This document shows, piece after piece, positions 9,280 to 18,631 of a stretch of 64,000 bases of DNA. Origin of the DNA: Mesorhizobium sp. M4B.F.Ca.ET.203.01.1.1 (GTDB taxonomy: Bacteria > Pseudomonadota > Alphaproteobacteria > Rhizobiales > Rhizobiaceae). The first letter of the stretch is position 1. Every line of letters begins with the position of its first letter. Location: the NCBI RefSeq assembly GCF_004791025.1, contig NZ_SRUO01000018.1, forward strand, positions 1,079 to 65,078, read 5' to 3'. The notes under the pieces were generated by a model, which saw only the letters and a program-made list of their open reading frames with translations, had not been told where the DNA came from and searched no databases. The position numbers and the translations under genes were made by a program.

Positions 9280-10159
9280 TGCAGACGGGATGCTGCGACC
9301 CGCATCGCCCGTATCAACCTGTCCGATTTGTTTCGAACAGACCGCCTGCAACTCCTTGATGATCTTGGCGACCCAGCATCCGTCATGAGCTCCCGCGGAA
9401 CAATGAAGGATATCGCGCCATTGGTTTCACAGGGATTGGTCCCGCGGATCGGTAGGCCTATGCCGCCTTCTCCGGGAAGATAGTATCGGAGATTGACCGA
9501 AAAGCTGCGCCGTCGGGCATTCTGAACCTGCTCAAACACAACCGCGGCATTCACGTGCTGAACGAAAGGGTGGCCTATGCAACACTGTGCGTTGTTGTCG
9601 ATCAGTTGCTGACATTCAGCTTCCGGGAGCATAAAAATCAGCGCTATGCTGCCTGCGGGCGGCCCATGGGTGCACGCCCCCCACGCCCATCCACAATTGT
9701 TGCTGCAGGGGGCGGCAGAGTCCTTCTGCACACATGGATCAACGCCGGCCTGAAACCATCATATAAACGATATAGCCCGCCGTTCGGCGGGCGAACTCCG
9801 GATGCCCGGCCGGTGGCGCTGGATGAGAGGCATCTGTTTGCCCTGATCCCGCAGTGAGCGGCCGCTGTAACGGTTGGTCGGCTTCATATTTCCTTGAGGT
9901 CTCAGCGATTAGCGCGTCGAGGCCCTATCGAAGAAGCGGCGACCCGGTCCACAACCCACAATTTTGCGCTTGCGGGCGTCGATGCTCGATTGCCCGCTGG
10001 CTCATATGGCTCAGCCGAGCCAGTGGAGAAGCGACCGTCAACCAACTTGGACATGTTGGTTGGCGTTTTTACCGACGGGTTTGACGAAAATCCAACACCA
10101 ACCCATTCAAGGTCGGAAGATGCTGGGTCTTAGACCGCAAAGCCAACAAGGGGTAATCC
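9280..10159. other. 880-base region without a recognised gene
   Basis: Short coding-like stretches occur on both strands (for example 9510-9640 plus) but none could be recognised or followed with an intact frame; probably decayed sequence. A compact hairpin (GCCCGCC, loop GTTC, GGCGGGC) lies at 9775-9792 without a following T-run. An AAGGGG ribosome site just before 10160 serves the next gene. Confidence 0.4.
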
Positions 10160-11506
10160 ATGGCCTTTCCTAATTCGTCGCCTTACGTGATTATCGGCGC
10201 TGGCATCCATGGCCTGTCTACCGCATATCATCTGGCTCTGGCCCTCAAGAAAGCCCGCAAGGGTTCGGGCACGGACATTCTTGTGATCGATAAGAGCGGC
10301 ATCGCGGCGGGAGCATCTGGCATTGCCTGCGGCGTTGTCCGCAACAATTACTTTCAGCCTGCGATGCGGGAGCTCATGGCACACTCAGTTAGCGTTTGGG
10401 AGAGCGACGCCGAAGCCTATCAATACAACCCGGTCGGTTACATGCAGATCAGCTCGGAATCGATGCACGAAGACGTTCGCAGCATCTATGAGCAGCAAAA
10501 GGCCATCGGCTATTCCTCGGTATTTGTTGAAGGCAAAGCAGACTGCGACGCCTACATGAAGGACTTATTTTCGGATTGGCAGGCAAAGAACATCACCTCC
10601 GTGCTTCACGAAAAGAAGGGCGGCTACGCCCACAACGCAGCGGCGATCTACGCGCTGGCGAAGAAGGCAGAAAGCGAAGGTGTCCGTATCCTGACCGGGG
10701 TGAGGGTAACTGGCATGATCTTCGCAAACGGATCAAGCTCGGCCGTGACTGGCATTGACACCGATCAGGGCCACATCACATGCGACTATCTCATCGTCGG
10801 AGCAGGCCCGTGGGTCCGCGATTTTTGGCGTATGGCGGAGCTACCGCAGACCGTCACGATCAAGAGCAAGGATGGACAACTCCATGGCGGTATCCCCATG
10901 TGGCGGTTTTGGCAGCTTGAGGAGGGGGTACTCGGTGTCGACCCTAACACCTTCAGGACCAACGATGGCAAGATGCCGCCGGTCATCCACGTCGACACGG
11001 ACGCTCCGCTTTACTCCACCGTCGACGGAAGTCTGATCACGGAGAAGATGTGGGGGATCTACTACAAGCCTGACTTCAATTTCGGCGGTGTCCAAGGTGG
11101 TGCAATGCCTTACAAGGTCGAAACACCGGTGGACGAAGTTCAGATCGATCCCTACGGCCCGTCTTCGCCGGAATTCATCGCTAGCGAGGAATTCGCCCAT
11201 ATGTGGGTCTCGGCACTGGCTCACTGCAACAGACGGTTTGAAGGTACGATGGACAAGTTCCACCGCGAGCCGTCGGGCGGCATCGGTTGCTTCACACCGG
11301 ACAACTTCCCCGTCTTCGAAGCACTCCGTGAGAACGTCTACATGATCGCCGACTCCAACCACGGTTACAAAATGATCGGCGTGGGCGCGCTTGTCGCAGG
11401 AGAGGTCCTGGGTCACGAATCTCGCCTGCTAAAGCCGTTCCGCCTAGGCCGCTATGAAAAGGGTGAGCTGCACCCAACCTCGAACAGTCCTTATCCTTGG
11501 AGCTAA
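10160..11506 (+). CDS. FAD-dependent amino-acid/amine oxidoreductase (DAO family)
   Basis: The predicted protein is 448 aa. The N-terminal FAD-binding Rossmann motif is YVIIGAGIHGLSTAYHLA (about 9-26), followed by a second FAD contact VIDKSGIAAGASGIACGVVR (about 42-61). The C-terminal NVYMIADSNHGYKMIGVGALVAGEV is typical of the DAO/SoxB/DadA fold. It likely oxidises a secondary or N-methyl amine or amino acid; the substrate cannot be read from sequence. The start is supported by AAGGGG seven bases upstream. It is a neighbour of soxBDAG and GlxA-type regulators, consistent with catabolism of an N-alkylated amino compound. The protein looks full length. Confidence 0.82.
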   Translation: MAFPNSSPYVIIGAGIHGLSTAYHLALALKKARKGSGTDILVIDKSGIAAGASGIACGVVRNNYFQPAMRELMAHSVSVWESDAEAYQYNPVGYMQISSESMHEDVRSIYEQQKAIGYSSVFVEGKADCDAYMKDLFSDWQAKNITSVLHEKKGGYAHNAAAIYALAKKAESEGVRILTGVRVTGMIFANGSSSAVTGIDTDQGHITCDYLIVGAGPWVRDFWRMAELPQTVTIKSKDGQLHGGIPMWRFWQLEEGVLGVDPNTFRTNDGKMPPVIHVDTDAPLYSTVDGSLITEKMWGIYYKPDFNFGGVQGGAMPYKVETPVDEVQIDPYGPSSPEFIASEEFAHMWVSALAHCNRRFEGTMDKFHREPSGGIGCFTPDNFPVFEALRENVYMIADSNHGYKMIGVGALVAGEVLGHESRLLKPFRLGRYEKGELHPTSNSPYPWS

Positions 11507-11639
11507 TCGGGTTGGATAAGCGCTTCGCGCCGGACGCCTGGAATCCGCGGGCCGGCGCGTGAAGATGAACCATGCTCAAGGAAAGCGAGTTAAGTGATCC
11601 AAGGCTTAAGAACCAAAACATGGCGCCATCAATACCTTG

Positions 11640-12110
11640 CCGCCGGTGGACAAGCAGAAGTGGTACGGTCCGCGAGCTCCGACTTACATCATCGCCCTCG
11701 AAGGGAATCCACCGTCCGGTCGCGAGCAGATCGACAGGAAGCTGCTGACCAACTTGCCGGTCGAAGATCTCTCCGTGGCTGTCGAAAAGCTCGGCTGGTA
11801 AGCCCTGCGCTGGAAGCGGAGGGGAGAACCATGCGTCCCGAATTCGCCCGCGTTTCCGAGGCTCAGGTCGCCGCTTACCTGCTGCAAATCGCCAAATCGC
11901 ATGCTTGGCGGCTATCTCGCTCGCACCGGTGATCCGCGTCCTGTCGACATGGTCTCTTCTGGCGCGGCATGACCCGCTTCGGCACCAGCATTGGATGAGA
12001 CCGACGATGTGGGAAACCGGACACTTCAGCGCAGGGTTAACGCCTGGCGATTGTCTGGACGGCTGTTTTGAAAATCGCTTGCTGAGGGTTCCGCCTGAGG
12101 ATGGGTTATG
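11640..12110 (+). pseudogene. IS4-family transposase C-terminal remnant
   Basis: Broken frames contain PPSGREQIDRKLLTNLPVED followed by VEKLGWYALRWK, then MLGGYLARTGDPRP, the order found near the C-terminus of IS4-group transposases (the strand before the catalytic glutamate region and the GGYLAR..DP tail). Stops and frame changes separate the pieces and the N-terminal two thirds are missing. Confidence 0.6.
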
Positions 12111-12182
12111 ATCAAGGTCCGGATGTGGACGCAGCAGAGCCTTGGCCGGATGCCGCAGATCGCCAAGGAGACAAGCTCTCTC

Positions 12183-12242
12183 GAATGATTTGACGGACTC
12201 AGAGTGGGATCAGCTCGCGACGCTGATGCCCAAACCTGGCTA
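12183..12242 (+). pseudogene. Tiny IS5-type transposase start remnant
   Basis: Reads SNDLTDSEWDQLATLMPKPG then stop, which resembles the N-terminal L-TD-EW-L--L-P motif of IS5-group transposases. Only about 20 codons remain. Confidence 0.45.
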
Positions 12243-12273
12243 GAACGGCCCTCAATTCGGAGGAGAACAAGAC

Positions 12274-13035
12274 ATGCACGTCATAGCGCTTCTGAAATCC
12301 GAAATGTTCGACGTCGAGATCGGTGGCCGGAAAGGCTCGATCTCAGACATCTTCCCGGCCTGGAATGCACATGACCGATTTGGCATGGTTATCGACAGTC
12401 CGCTCGGCGGTCTCGGTGCGACGCACCTACTGCAGATCGCGATCACTTCTTTTTACGATATAAAGCCCAGTCGTCGCGCCGAGCGGAAGATCTATCCGGA
12501 AATCTACGCGTTGCATTCAGGCAAGGGGTATGGCGCCCATACAGCGTTCGACTTCTGGCCTCGGCGGCGCGAAAAGATACTGCCGGATGACCCCCGCACC
12601 GTCCTAGATGCCATTAACGATTGCGGCATCACTAGGCTCGCCGTGCCAGACCGACTGCCACAAGATATAGAACATCGACCGAAGGAAGAGGACGCAGCGC
12701 TCGACCGAATCGTCACGGCAGTCGCCTATTCGCCCAGCGGCCGTGTCGGGAGACCTGATTTTATCGTCTCTGGCAACGACAAGCGCACCGAGTATAATCC
12801 GGGCCGTGTGTTGCGCCCGCCGGTAGTCCGTGAACCAGCCCCTCAACACAGGGGCGTGCTGATCAAGGAAGTCGATCCGAGTTACCGAAACTGGCTATTG
12901 GAAAGGGATGCCGATATCGGCGAAGTGGACCGCCTAGCCGCCGAACGACGGCGCGAAGCCATCCGAAATGGACAGGGTCTCGTTACCGAAAGTTATCGCT
13001 TCATTTCTGTGATTGACGCGCTGCGGTGTCTGTAG
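12274..13035 (+). CDS. Hypothetical protein, 253 aa
   Basis: I do not recognise the family. The start is strong: CGGAGGAG lies 8-9 bases before ATG. The sequence is charged and soluble, without signal peptide or membrane segments. The middle contains many Arg/Asp and proline-rich linkers (about 150-200: SPSGRVGRPDFIVSGNDKR), and the C-terminus is helical and charged (about 210-240: LERDADIGEVDRLAAERRREA). It stands alone between transposase remnants and a GlxA-type regulator. Codon use is like its neighbours. It could be cargo of a mobile element. Confidence 0.6.
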   Translation: MHVIALLKSEMFDVEIGGRKGSISDIFPAWNAHDRFGMVIDSPLGGLGATHLLQIAITSFYDIKPSRRAERKIYPEIYALHSGKGYGAHTAFDFWPRRREKILPDDPRTVLDAINDCGITRLAVPDRLPQDIEHRPKEEDAALDRIVTAVAYSPSGRVGRPDFIVSGNDKRTEYNPGRVLRPPVVREPAPQHRGVLIKEVDPSYRNWLLERDADIGEVDRLAAERRREAIRNGQGLVTESYRFISVIDALRCL

Positions 13036-13182
13036 TTGGCACTCCCCATCAACGGCATTTACGGCGAACTCGATTGGACCGTTCACTGATAAGGCCTTGA
13101 TCCTGATGCGAGCAGCATTGATTCTTGAACCCGGATCCGGAAGTGGCTTGTATACAAATTTGTCGCAGGAGTGGCCACATCT

Positions 13183-14142
13183 ATGAATCTTGGCGGCAAC
13201 GAAAAACGACCTGAGTGCGTCGAGTTCTTGCTGCTCGATCTGTTTTCCATGATGTCGGTGACCTGCGCGATTGAGCCGCTGAGGGCGGCCAATCGACTTC
13301 TCGGATTTGAGGCCTATAGCTGGCGCTTCTCTTCGGAGGATGGGTCAGCAGCCCATGCCTCCAACGGAATCTCCGTAAATGTGAACGAGCGCTTCGGCAC
13401 TTCCGATGCACCCGAGTACCTGTTCGTCTGCGCAGGCATGACGTTCGTCGCGAAAGACCAGACCCGGTTGAATGTAATGTTGAAAAGGCGGGCACGCGAA
13501 GGGTGCCATATGGGCGCGCTGTCCATGGGCACCGTTTTTCTTGCCCGCGCAGGGCTGCTGACCGATGCGCGATGCACCCTGCACTGGGAAGGGCAGCCAG
13601 CTTTCCGCGAGGAATTTCCGTTCATTGAACTAAGCAATCAACTCTACGTCATCGACATGAACAGGTACACGTGCGCTGGCGGAACCGCCTCTCTCGACCT
13701 GATTCTGCACATCATCACGCAGGCACACGGCGCGGTTCTGGCACGGTCCATCGCCAACCAGTTTCAAGTCGAGCGTATCAGGACTGGGAATGTCGAACAG
13801 CGATCGGGCAGCTCCGTCCGCCTCGACACGCTGCCTCCGCACCTGGCGCAGGCCGTCGGACTGATGATGCGCAACTTCGAGAAACCTTTGAGTATCGGTT
13901 CAATCGCCCGCACCTTTGGATTGAGTGTCAGGAATCTCGAGCGTCTTTTTCAGCGGCATACAGGTTACCCGCCCGCCCGCTACTACAAGATCATTCGGCT
14001 CGAACACGCCCGGGATCTGCTGCTGCACACTAATCTTGCAAATGTTGATATCGCCATCGCGACTGGGTTCTGCTCGAGTTCCTATTTCTCAGCCTCGTAT
14101 GCCGAGCATTTCGGACACACGCCGTCTCAGGAACGTCAGTAA
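13183..14142 (+). CDS. GlxA-family AraC-type regulator of the ABC transporter region
   Basis: The predicted protein is 319 aa from the ATG at 13183, which has AGGAG about 11 bases upstream; a GTG at 13171 is a weaker alternative. The DJ-1/PfpI-like domain spans about 10-190 (CVEFLLLDLFSMMSVTCAIEPL, ALSMGTVFLARAGLLTDARC, LHWEG). The AraC HTH is at about 220-315 (ARTFGLSVRNLERLFQRHTGYPPARYY, DIAIATGFCSSSYFSASYAEHFG). It lies about 1 kb upstream of and in the same direction as the peptide-type ABC transporter operon, which it may control; an IS remnant lies between. It is the third such regulator in 14 kb. Confidence 0.87.
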   Translation: MNLGGNEKRPECVEFLLLDLFSMMSVTCAIEPLRAANRLLGFEAYSWRFSSEDGSAAHASNGISVNVNERFGTSDAPEYLFVCAGMTFVAKDQTRLNVMLKRRAREGCHMGALSMGTVFLARAGLLTDARCTLHWEGQPAFREEFPFIELSNQLYVIDMNRYTCAGGTASLDLILHIITQAHGAVLARSIANQFQVERIRTGNVEQRSGSSVRLDTLPPHLAQAVGLMMRNFEKPLSIGSIARTFGLSVRNLERLFQRHTGYPPARYYKIIRLEHARDLLLHTNLANVDIAIATGFCSSSYFSASYAEHFGHTPSQERQ

Positions 14143-14577
14143 ATCCAGAATGGTGGACCGAGCGTATATGTCGGCCGCCTTCCGGAAGTTGCGGAGTTCC
14201 TTCCGCTCACGCAATTCCGACACTTGACTCCCTGACTTAGTTTGGTGGTTGGTCGTATAAACGGGACCCCTTAACGCTGGTGTCATCAAGACACTGTCGT
14301 CGCACCGCACTTTTCAACCGACTGGTTCACCGTGCGGCCGTGCGGCCGTCGTCCAGATCGAAGGATCGATCTATCGGCTCTCAGCACTGCGCGCCGAGCT
14401 CATCCCCAAACACCTGCTAGCCTTCATCACGCCACCGACACTAACCCACAGCGATTAGGGCCGTGCCGCCGCGACACCATGGGCAGCATGATGAAGACCT
14501 GCAACACACTCGGTCTCAGCTTCTGGGATATCTCGGCGACCGCCTCGGCGTCCCTAGCACCAAGATCCTACCGCTTC
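14143..14577. other. Decayed sequence, probable transposase tails
   Basis: One frame from about 14342 reads VVQIEGSIYRLSALRAELIP and another near 14490 reads MMKTCNTLGLSFWD then LGDRLG in a shifted frame. These look like C-terminal pieces of two transposases, but I cannot name the families. No intact gene. Confidence 0.35.
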
Positions 14578-14905
14578 GGCGTTGGTGCATGGATCGTTCA
14601 GGTCTGAGTTAGGCAGGACGGAACCGCAACAGCCCTTGTGGTTTAGTCATGCCTTCCAAACACAATAGCGTCCGCCGTCATCGTCTCGAGAAGATGAAGT
14701 TCAGGGTGATGAACTGGCCAGAATATGTGGCAGGACTTCGTCATCGTGGCAGTTTGACCCTGTGGTACGCCGGAAGCCCTGACCAGGTATCAAACGCCAA
14801 GACGCAATACGCGTGGCGTCCCGCCCCGCTATTCTGATCTGGAGGCGGTGCTGCAGCTGATGGGGCAGACGCTCGATCATACCACCCTGAGCCGCCGAGT
14901 ATAGC
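14578..14905 (+). mobile_element. IS5-type element remnant, second copy
   Basis: Begins with the end sequence GGCGTTGGTGCATGGATC (14578-14595), followed by the same leader as the copies at 1-366 and 22272. The transposase start is at 14649 (MPSKHNSVRRHRLEKMKFRV). The frame shifts after about 60 codons: LEAVLQLMGQTLDHTTLSRRV is in another frame up to about 14905, where homology ends. Non-functional. Confidence 0.75.
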
Positions 14906-15198
14906 GCGACACGATCTGGGTTTCCTGCAATACGCGCTCTCACGTTGATGGCCGTGCTGCAGTCGGGCGCGGACATGGGCGGGAGATTACGAACTGCAGC
15001 CCACCCCCGCGCGATGCATTTCAAACCGTGCGGCTTTGTGCTGCTCGCATTTCAGCAGTCGCCGCATTTTGACGCAAGTTCTCTCTCCCTGGGGGTATTA
15101 TTCCAAGGTGCCAATAATCACGCGACTCGATCGTGGGATCGACAAGGCACAAAACAAGCGCGGGTTAGTCGCACCGCTAGCTAAAAGGGGAACTAAAC

Positions 15199-16806
15199 AT
15201 GACAATTTCTCGACGAGAAATCCTCAAGGCCGGTTTGGCCGCCGGAACGGCTCTATCGATCCCTTCTGTCCTGCGGGCGCAATCGGCATCAGCTGCCTCG
15301 CGAACGGTGCACATGGTTAAGACGCACGCTTTGAGCATCTTCGACCCAATTTATACTGCGACGAATGTTACAGCAGACTACGGGGCGGCAATTTACGACA
15401 CGCTGTTCTCGCTCGACTCGAAGTTCATGCCGCAGCCGCAAATGGTAGGGAAATGGGGCGTTTCGGACGACAAAAAGACTTATACCTTTGAGCTACGCGA
15501 CGGCTTAGGCTGGCACGATGGCACTCCCGTCACCGCGGCAGATTGTGTTGCGTCGATCCGTCGCTGGGGCCAGGTGGCCCCAGGTGGGCAAATGCTCCTG
15601 GCGCGCGCTAGCGATATCTCCAAGAAGGACGATCAAATCTTCAAGATCGTACTCAAGGAGCCCTTAGGGCCCCTGGTCGATATCCTCGGGGATCTTACGC
15701 CGTCGTGTCTGTTCATCATGCGCGAGAAAGACGCGAACCGGCCCGCAACCGAGCAGGTTACCACGACCGTCGGCTCCGGACCATTTACGTTCAACGAAGC
15801 TCTTGCCAAACCCGGGGCAAGCTACGCCTTCGATCGAAACGAAAAATATGTACCCCGTAAAGAGCCGTCTGACGGTTTGGCTGGCGGAAAGATCGTGAAC
15901 GTCGATCGCGTCATTTGGGACGTAATCGCCGACCAGCAGACCGCGATGGCGGCTTTGCAAGCTGGTGAGATTGATTATTACGAGACCCCGCCGGCTGACT
16001 TCTATTCCATGATCGAGAGCGATCCCAATCTCGAACTTCAGGTTCGGGACACCGGCCAGGACGCCGTCTTACGTATGAATCATTTGCAGCCACCATTTAA
16101 CAACGTCAAGGCGCGCCAAGCGATCCTCCACCTAATTGATCAGGACGCGTTTATGCGCGTCATGGCCCCCGACCCAAAATACTCCAGTGCCATAACTTCG
16201 ATCTTTGGAAGCACCCCACCTTATTCGAACGACGAAAACACTGGATGGTACAAGAAGGGAGGTAACCCGGAAAAGGCCAAGCAGCTTTTCAACGAGGCCG
16301 GTTATGCGGGCGAGAGGATAGTGATTCTCGATCCGACGGACTGGCACGAGGGGGACAATGCCTCGCAACTATTGGCTTCGGAGCTGCGGAAGATTGGGAT
16401 CAATGCCGAACTCGCGTCTATGGATTGGGGTGCGCTCTCCGTTCGTCGGGCAAACAAGGGCCCGGTTGAGGACGGCGGCTGGAACATCTTCATTACGACC
16501 GAAAATGATTACGGGCTCAGCAATCCGCTCACAGATCCGATGTTACCCGCGAATGGCGACCAGGCTTGGTACGGCTGGCCGAAGAATGACGAATATGAAG
16601 CGCTGCGCGCCAAATGGGCAAATACCGAAGCGGTCGAAGAACGAAAGGACTTGGCCCGCAGGATGCAGGCAATCTGGTGGGACTTCGTCGGTGATGTGAG
16701 GTTGGGAAAATACGTTGTTCCTATCGCGCGCCGGAAGACTCTGACTGGACTGATCGGCGTGCCGCAACTGGTCCCGATGTGGAACATGAAAAAGGTTCCG
16801 GCCTAA
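15199..16806 (+). CDS. ABC transporter substrate-binding protein (SBP_bac_5, peptide/opine type)
   Basis: The predicted protein is 535 aa, the usual length for DppA/OppA-like periplasmic receptors. The N-terminus MTISRREILKAGLAAGTALS has a twin-arginine (SRRE) signal followed by a hydrophobic stretch and a likely cleavage at LRAQSA. The SBP_bac_5 core shows YDTLFSLDSKFMPQPQMVGKW, YTFELRDGLGWHDGTPVTAADCV, AILHLIDQDAFM. The start has AAAGGGG seven to eight bases upstream. It is the first gene of a six-gene operon, and its stop overlaps the next start (TAATG). The ligand is unknown; peptides, opines or other amino-acid conjugates are typical of this class. Confidence 0.92.
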   Translation: MTISRREILKAGLAAGTALSIPSVLRAQSASAASRTVHMVKTHALSIFDPIYTATNVTADYGAAIYDTLFSLDSKFMPQPQMVGKWGVSDDKKTYTFELRDGLGWHDGTPVTAADCVASIRRWGQVAPGGQMLLARASDISKKDDQIFKIVLKEPLGPLVDILGDLTPSCLFIMREKDANRPATEQVTTTVGSGPFTFNEALAKPGASYAFDRNEKYVPRKEPSDGLAGGKIVNVDRVIWDVIADQQTAMAALQAGEIDYYETPPADFYSMIESDPNLELQVRDTGQDAVLRMNHLQPPFNNVKARQAILHLIDQDAFMRVMAPDPKYSSAITSIFGSTPPYSNDENTGWYKKGGNPEKAKQLFNEAGYAGERIVILDPTDWHEGDNASQLLASELRKIGINAELASMDWGALSVRRANKGPVEDGGWNIFITTENDYGLSNPLTDPMLPANGDQAWYGWPKNDEYEALRAKWANTEAVEERKDLARRMQAIWWDFVGDVRLGKYVVPIARRKTLTGLIGVPQLVPMWNMKKVPA

Positions 16807-17747
16807 TGACTGGTTATATCGTTCGCAGAATTGTTTCGACCATCGCCGTCATGGCGATGGTCGGGATCTTCGTGTTCCTGCTTCTCAGACTTGCACCGGG
16901 GGACCCGGCGGTGATGATCGCCGGGAGGTCGGCCACGGAGGAGGTGATCGCCGGCATCCGCGAGCAACTGGGACTGAACGATCCTCTGCCGCTTCAATTC
17001 ATGCGTTGGGTGCGAGACATGCTCGGCGGCGATTTCGGCGTCTCGATCTTTTCCGGACGACCGGTTCTCGAGCTCATTTCGCAACGGCTTGAACCGACGC
17101 TTTCCCTGTCAGTCCTGACGATGATCCTTTCGGTGTCGGTCGGGGTCTCTTTCGGCATCCTTGCCGCTTGGCGAACTGGCGGTCTCATCGACCGCCTCCT
17201 GGCGGCCTTTTCCGCGTTTGGGTATTCCGTTCCGGTGTTTGTCATCGGCTATTTCCTCATATACGTCTTCGCGATCAGGACACACTGGTTGCCGGTCCAG
17301 GGATATAAGCCGATCGAAATTGGTCTCTGGCCCTGGTTCGTGCACCTGATCCTGCCCACCGTGGCCTTGGGCCTCGGCTACATTGCATTCATCGCCCGGG
17401 TTACGCGGGCGAGCATGCTGGAAGTCCTGTCGGAAGACTATATGCGAACGGCCGCCGCCAAGGGGGCTTCGTCCTATGCCATGCTTGTCCACCATGCGTT
17501 GAAGAATGCCGGCGTGCCGATCCTGACCGTGATCGGCATAAGCTTCGCCTATCTGATCGGCGGCGTCGTCCTCACCGAAACAGTGTTCAACATACCCGGC
17601 ATCGGTCGTCTGGTGGTGGATGCAATCAACAACCGCGACTATCCCATCATCCAGAGTGTGCTCATCCTGACTTCGGGTCTGTACGTCCTTATCAATCTCA
17701 CGGTCGATCTGACCTACACGCTGATCGATCCCCGCATCCGGTACTGA
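16806..17747 (+). CDS. ABC transporter permease, DppB/OppB type
   Basis: The predicted protein is 313 aa, starting at the ATG that overlaps the receptor gene's TAA by one base. Six hydrophobic segments are visible (about 9-30, 100-122, 136-157, 178-200, 240-262, 285-308). It has the family start MTGYIVRRIVSTIAVM, the periplasmic loop with QLGLNDPLPLQF, and the EAA-type cytoplasmic loop (EDYMRTAAAKGASSYAML) that contacts the ATPases. It forms the inner-membrane channel with the next gene. Confidence 0.93.
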   Translation: MTGYIVRRIVSTIAVMAMVGIFVFLLLRLAPGDPAVMIAGRSATEEVIAGIREQLGLNDPLPLQFMRWVRDMLGGDFGVSIFSGRPVLELISQRLEPTLSLSVLTMILSVSVGVSFGILAAWRTGGLIDRLLAAFSAFGYSVPVFVIGYFLIYVFAIRTHWLPVQGYKPIEIGLWPWFVHLILPTVALGLGYIAFIARVTRASMLEVLSEDYMRTAAAKGASSYAMLVHHALKNAGVPILTVIGISFAYLIGGVVLTETVFNIPGIGRLVVDAINNRDYPIIQSVLILTSGLYVLINLTVDLTYTLIDPRIRY

Positions 17748-17748
17748 T

Positions 17749-18630
17749 ATGACCCTCCTCTCCGCACCAGTTGAATACGTTCCGACGGGCCGCCTGCGAA
17801 TATCTGACCTTCCTCGTCTGGCAAGGCGTCATCCACTGGTCATTGCAGGCGGCGGCCTGTTGGCGCTTCTGGTCATGCTGGCGCTCGCTGCCCCGATTTA
17901 CGCCGGCGATCCGGCAAACATGGATCCGTTCAAGCGCCTCCAGCCGCCTTCCGCCGAGATGTGGTTCGGGAGCGACAATCTGGGCCGGGACGTGTTTGCG
18001 CGAACGATCTTCGGCGCCCGGATCTCCCTCATGGTCGGATTGATGTCGGCGGCATGCGCTGCTCTTGCCGGGGCTCTGATCGGTATCATCGCCGGCTATA
18101 GCCGCAGCTTTGACAACGTCGTCATGCGGGTCATGGACGGCCTGATGTCCATCCCGACCATTTTGCTTGCCATCGCCCTTATTTCTCTTACAGGCCCCGG
18201 CATTGGCATTCTCGTCGTCGCCATTGCGATTCCCGAGACGCCCGCCGTCGCGCGGCTGGTTCGGTCGGTGGTTCTGGGTGTTCGCGAGCGTCCCTATGTG
18301 GAGGCCGCGATCTGCGGCGGTGCGCGCCTGCCCAAGGTGCTGTGGCGGCATATCCTGCCAAGCACCATTCCGCCGCTGATGGTCCAGGGGGCTACTGTCT
18401 GCGCCAGCGCGATCCTGACGGAGGCGGGACTGAGTTTCCTCGGCGTGGGCGTGCCGCCCGAGATTCCGAGCTGGGGCAACATGATCGCCAGTTCGCGCCT
18501 GTATCTCGCCATCGCCCCGTTGACCATCTTTGCCCCAGGCATCTGTCTTGCCGTCACGGTCCTTGCCGTCAACCTGCTCGGGGACGGTTTGCGTGACCTG
18601 TTCGACCCCCGCGCCAAGCGGAGGCGCTAA
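17749..18630 (+). CDS. ABC transporter permease, DppC/OppC type
   Basis: The predicted protein is 293 aa, starting two bases after the previous stop. It has the N-terminal cytoplasmic tail and first membrane segment (about 27-50), then the DppC hallmark WFGSDNLGRDVFARTIFGARISL (about 72-95). Further membrane segments and the EAA loop RERPYVEAAICGGARLPKVL (about 182-201) follow. It pairs with the upstream permease. Confidence 0.93.
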   Translation: MTLLSAPVEYVPTGRLRISDLPRLARRHPLVIAGGGLLALLVMLALAAPIYAGDPANMDPFKRLQPPSAEMWFGSDNLGRDVFARTIFGARISLMVGLMSAACAALAGALIGIIAGYSRSFDNVVMRVMDGLMSIPTILLAIALISLTGPGIGILVVAIAIPETPAVARLVRSVVLGVRERPYVEAAICGGARLPKVLWRHILPSTIPPLMVQGATVCASAILTEAGLSFLGVGVPPEIPSWGNMIASSRLYLAIAPLTIFAPGICLAVTVLAVNLLGDGLRDLFDPRAKRRR

Positions 18631-18631
18631 C

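Noticed and set aside
9775..9792. GC-rich hairpin as a transcription terminator
   Set aside because: No T-run follows and it lies 500 bases from the nearest upstream gene end, so it is only mentioned within the gap.
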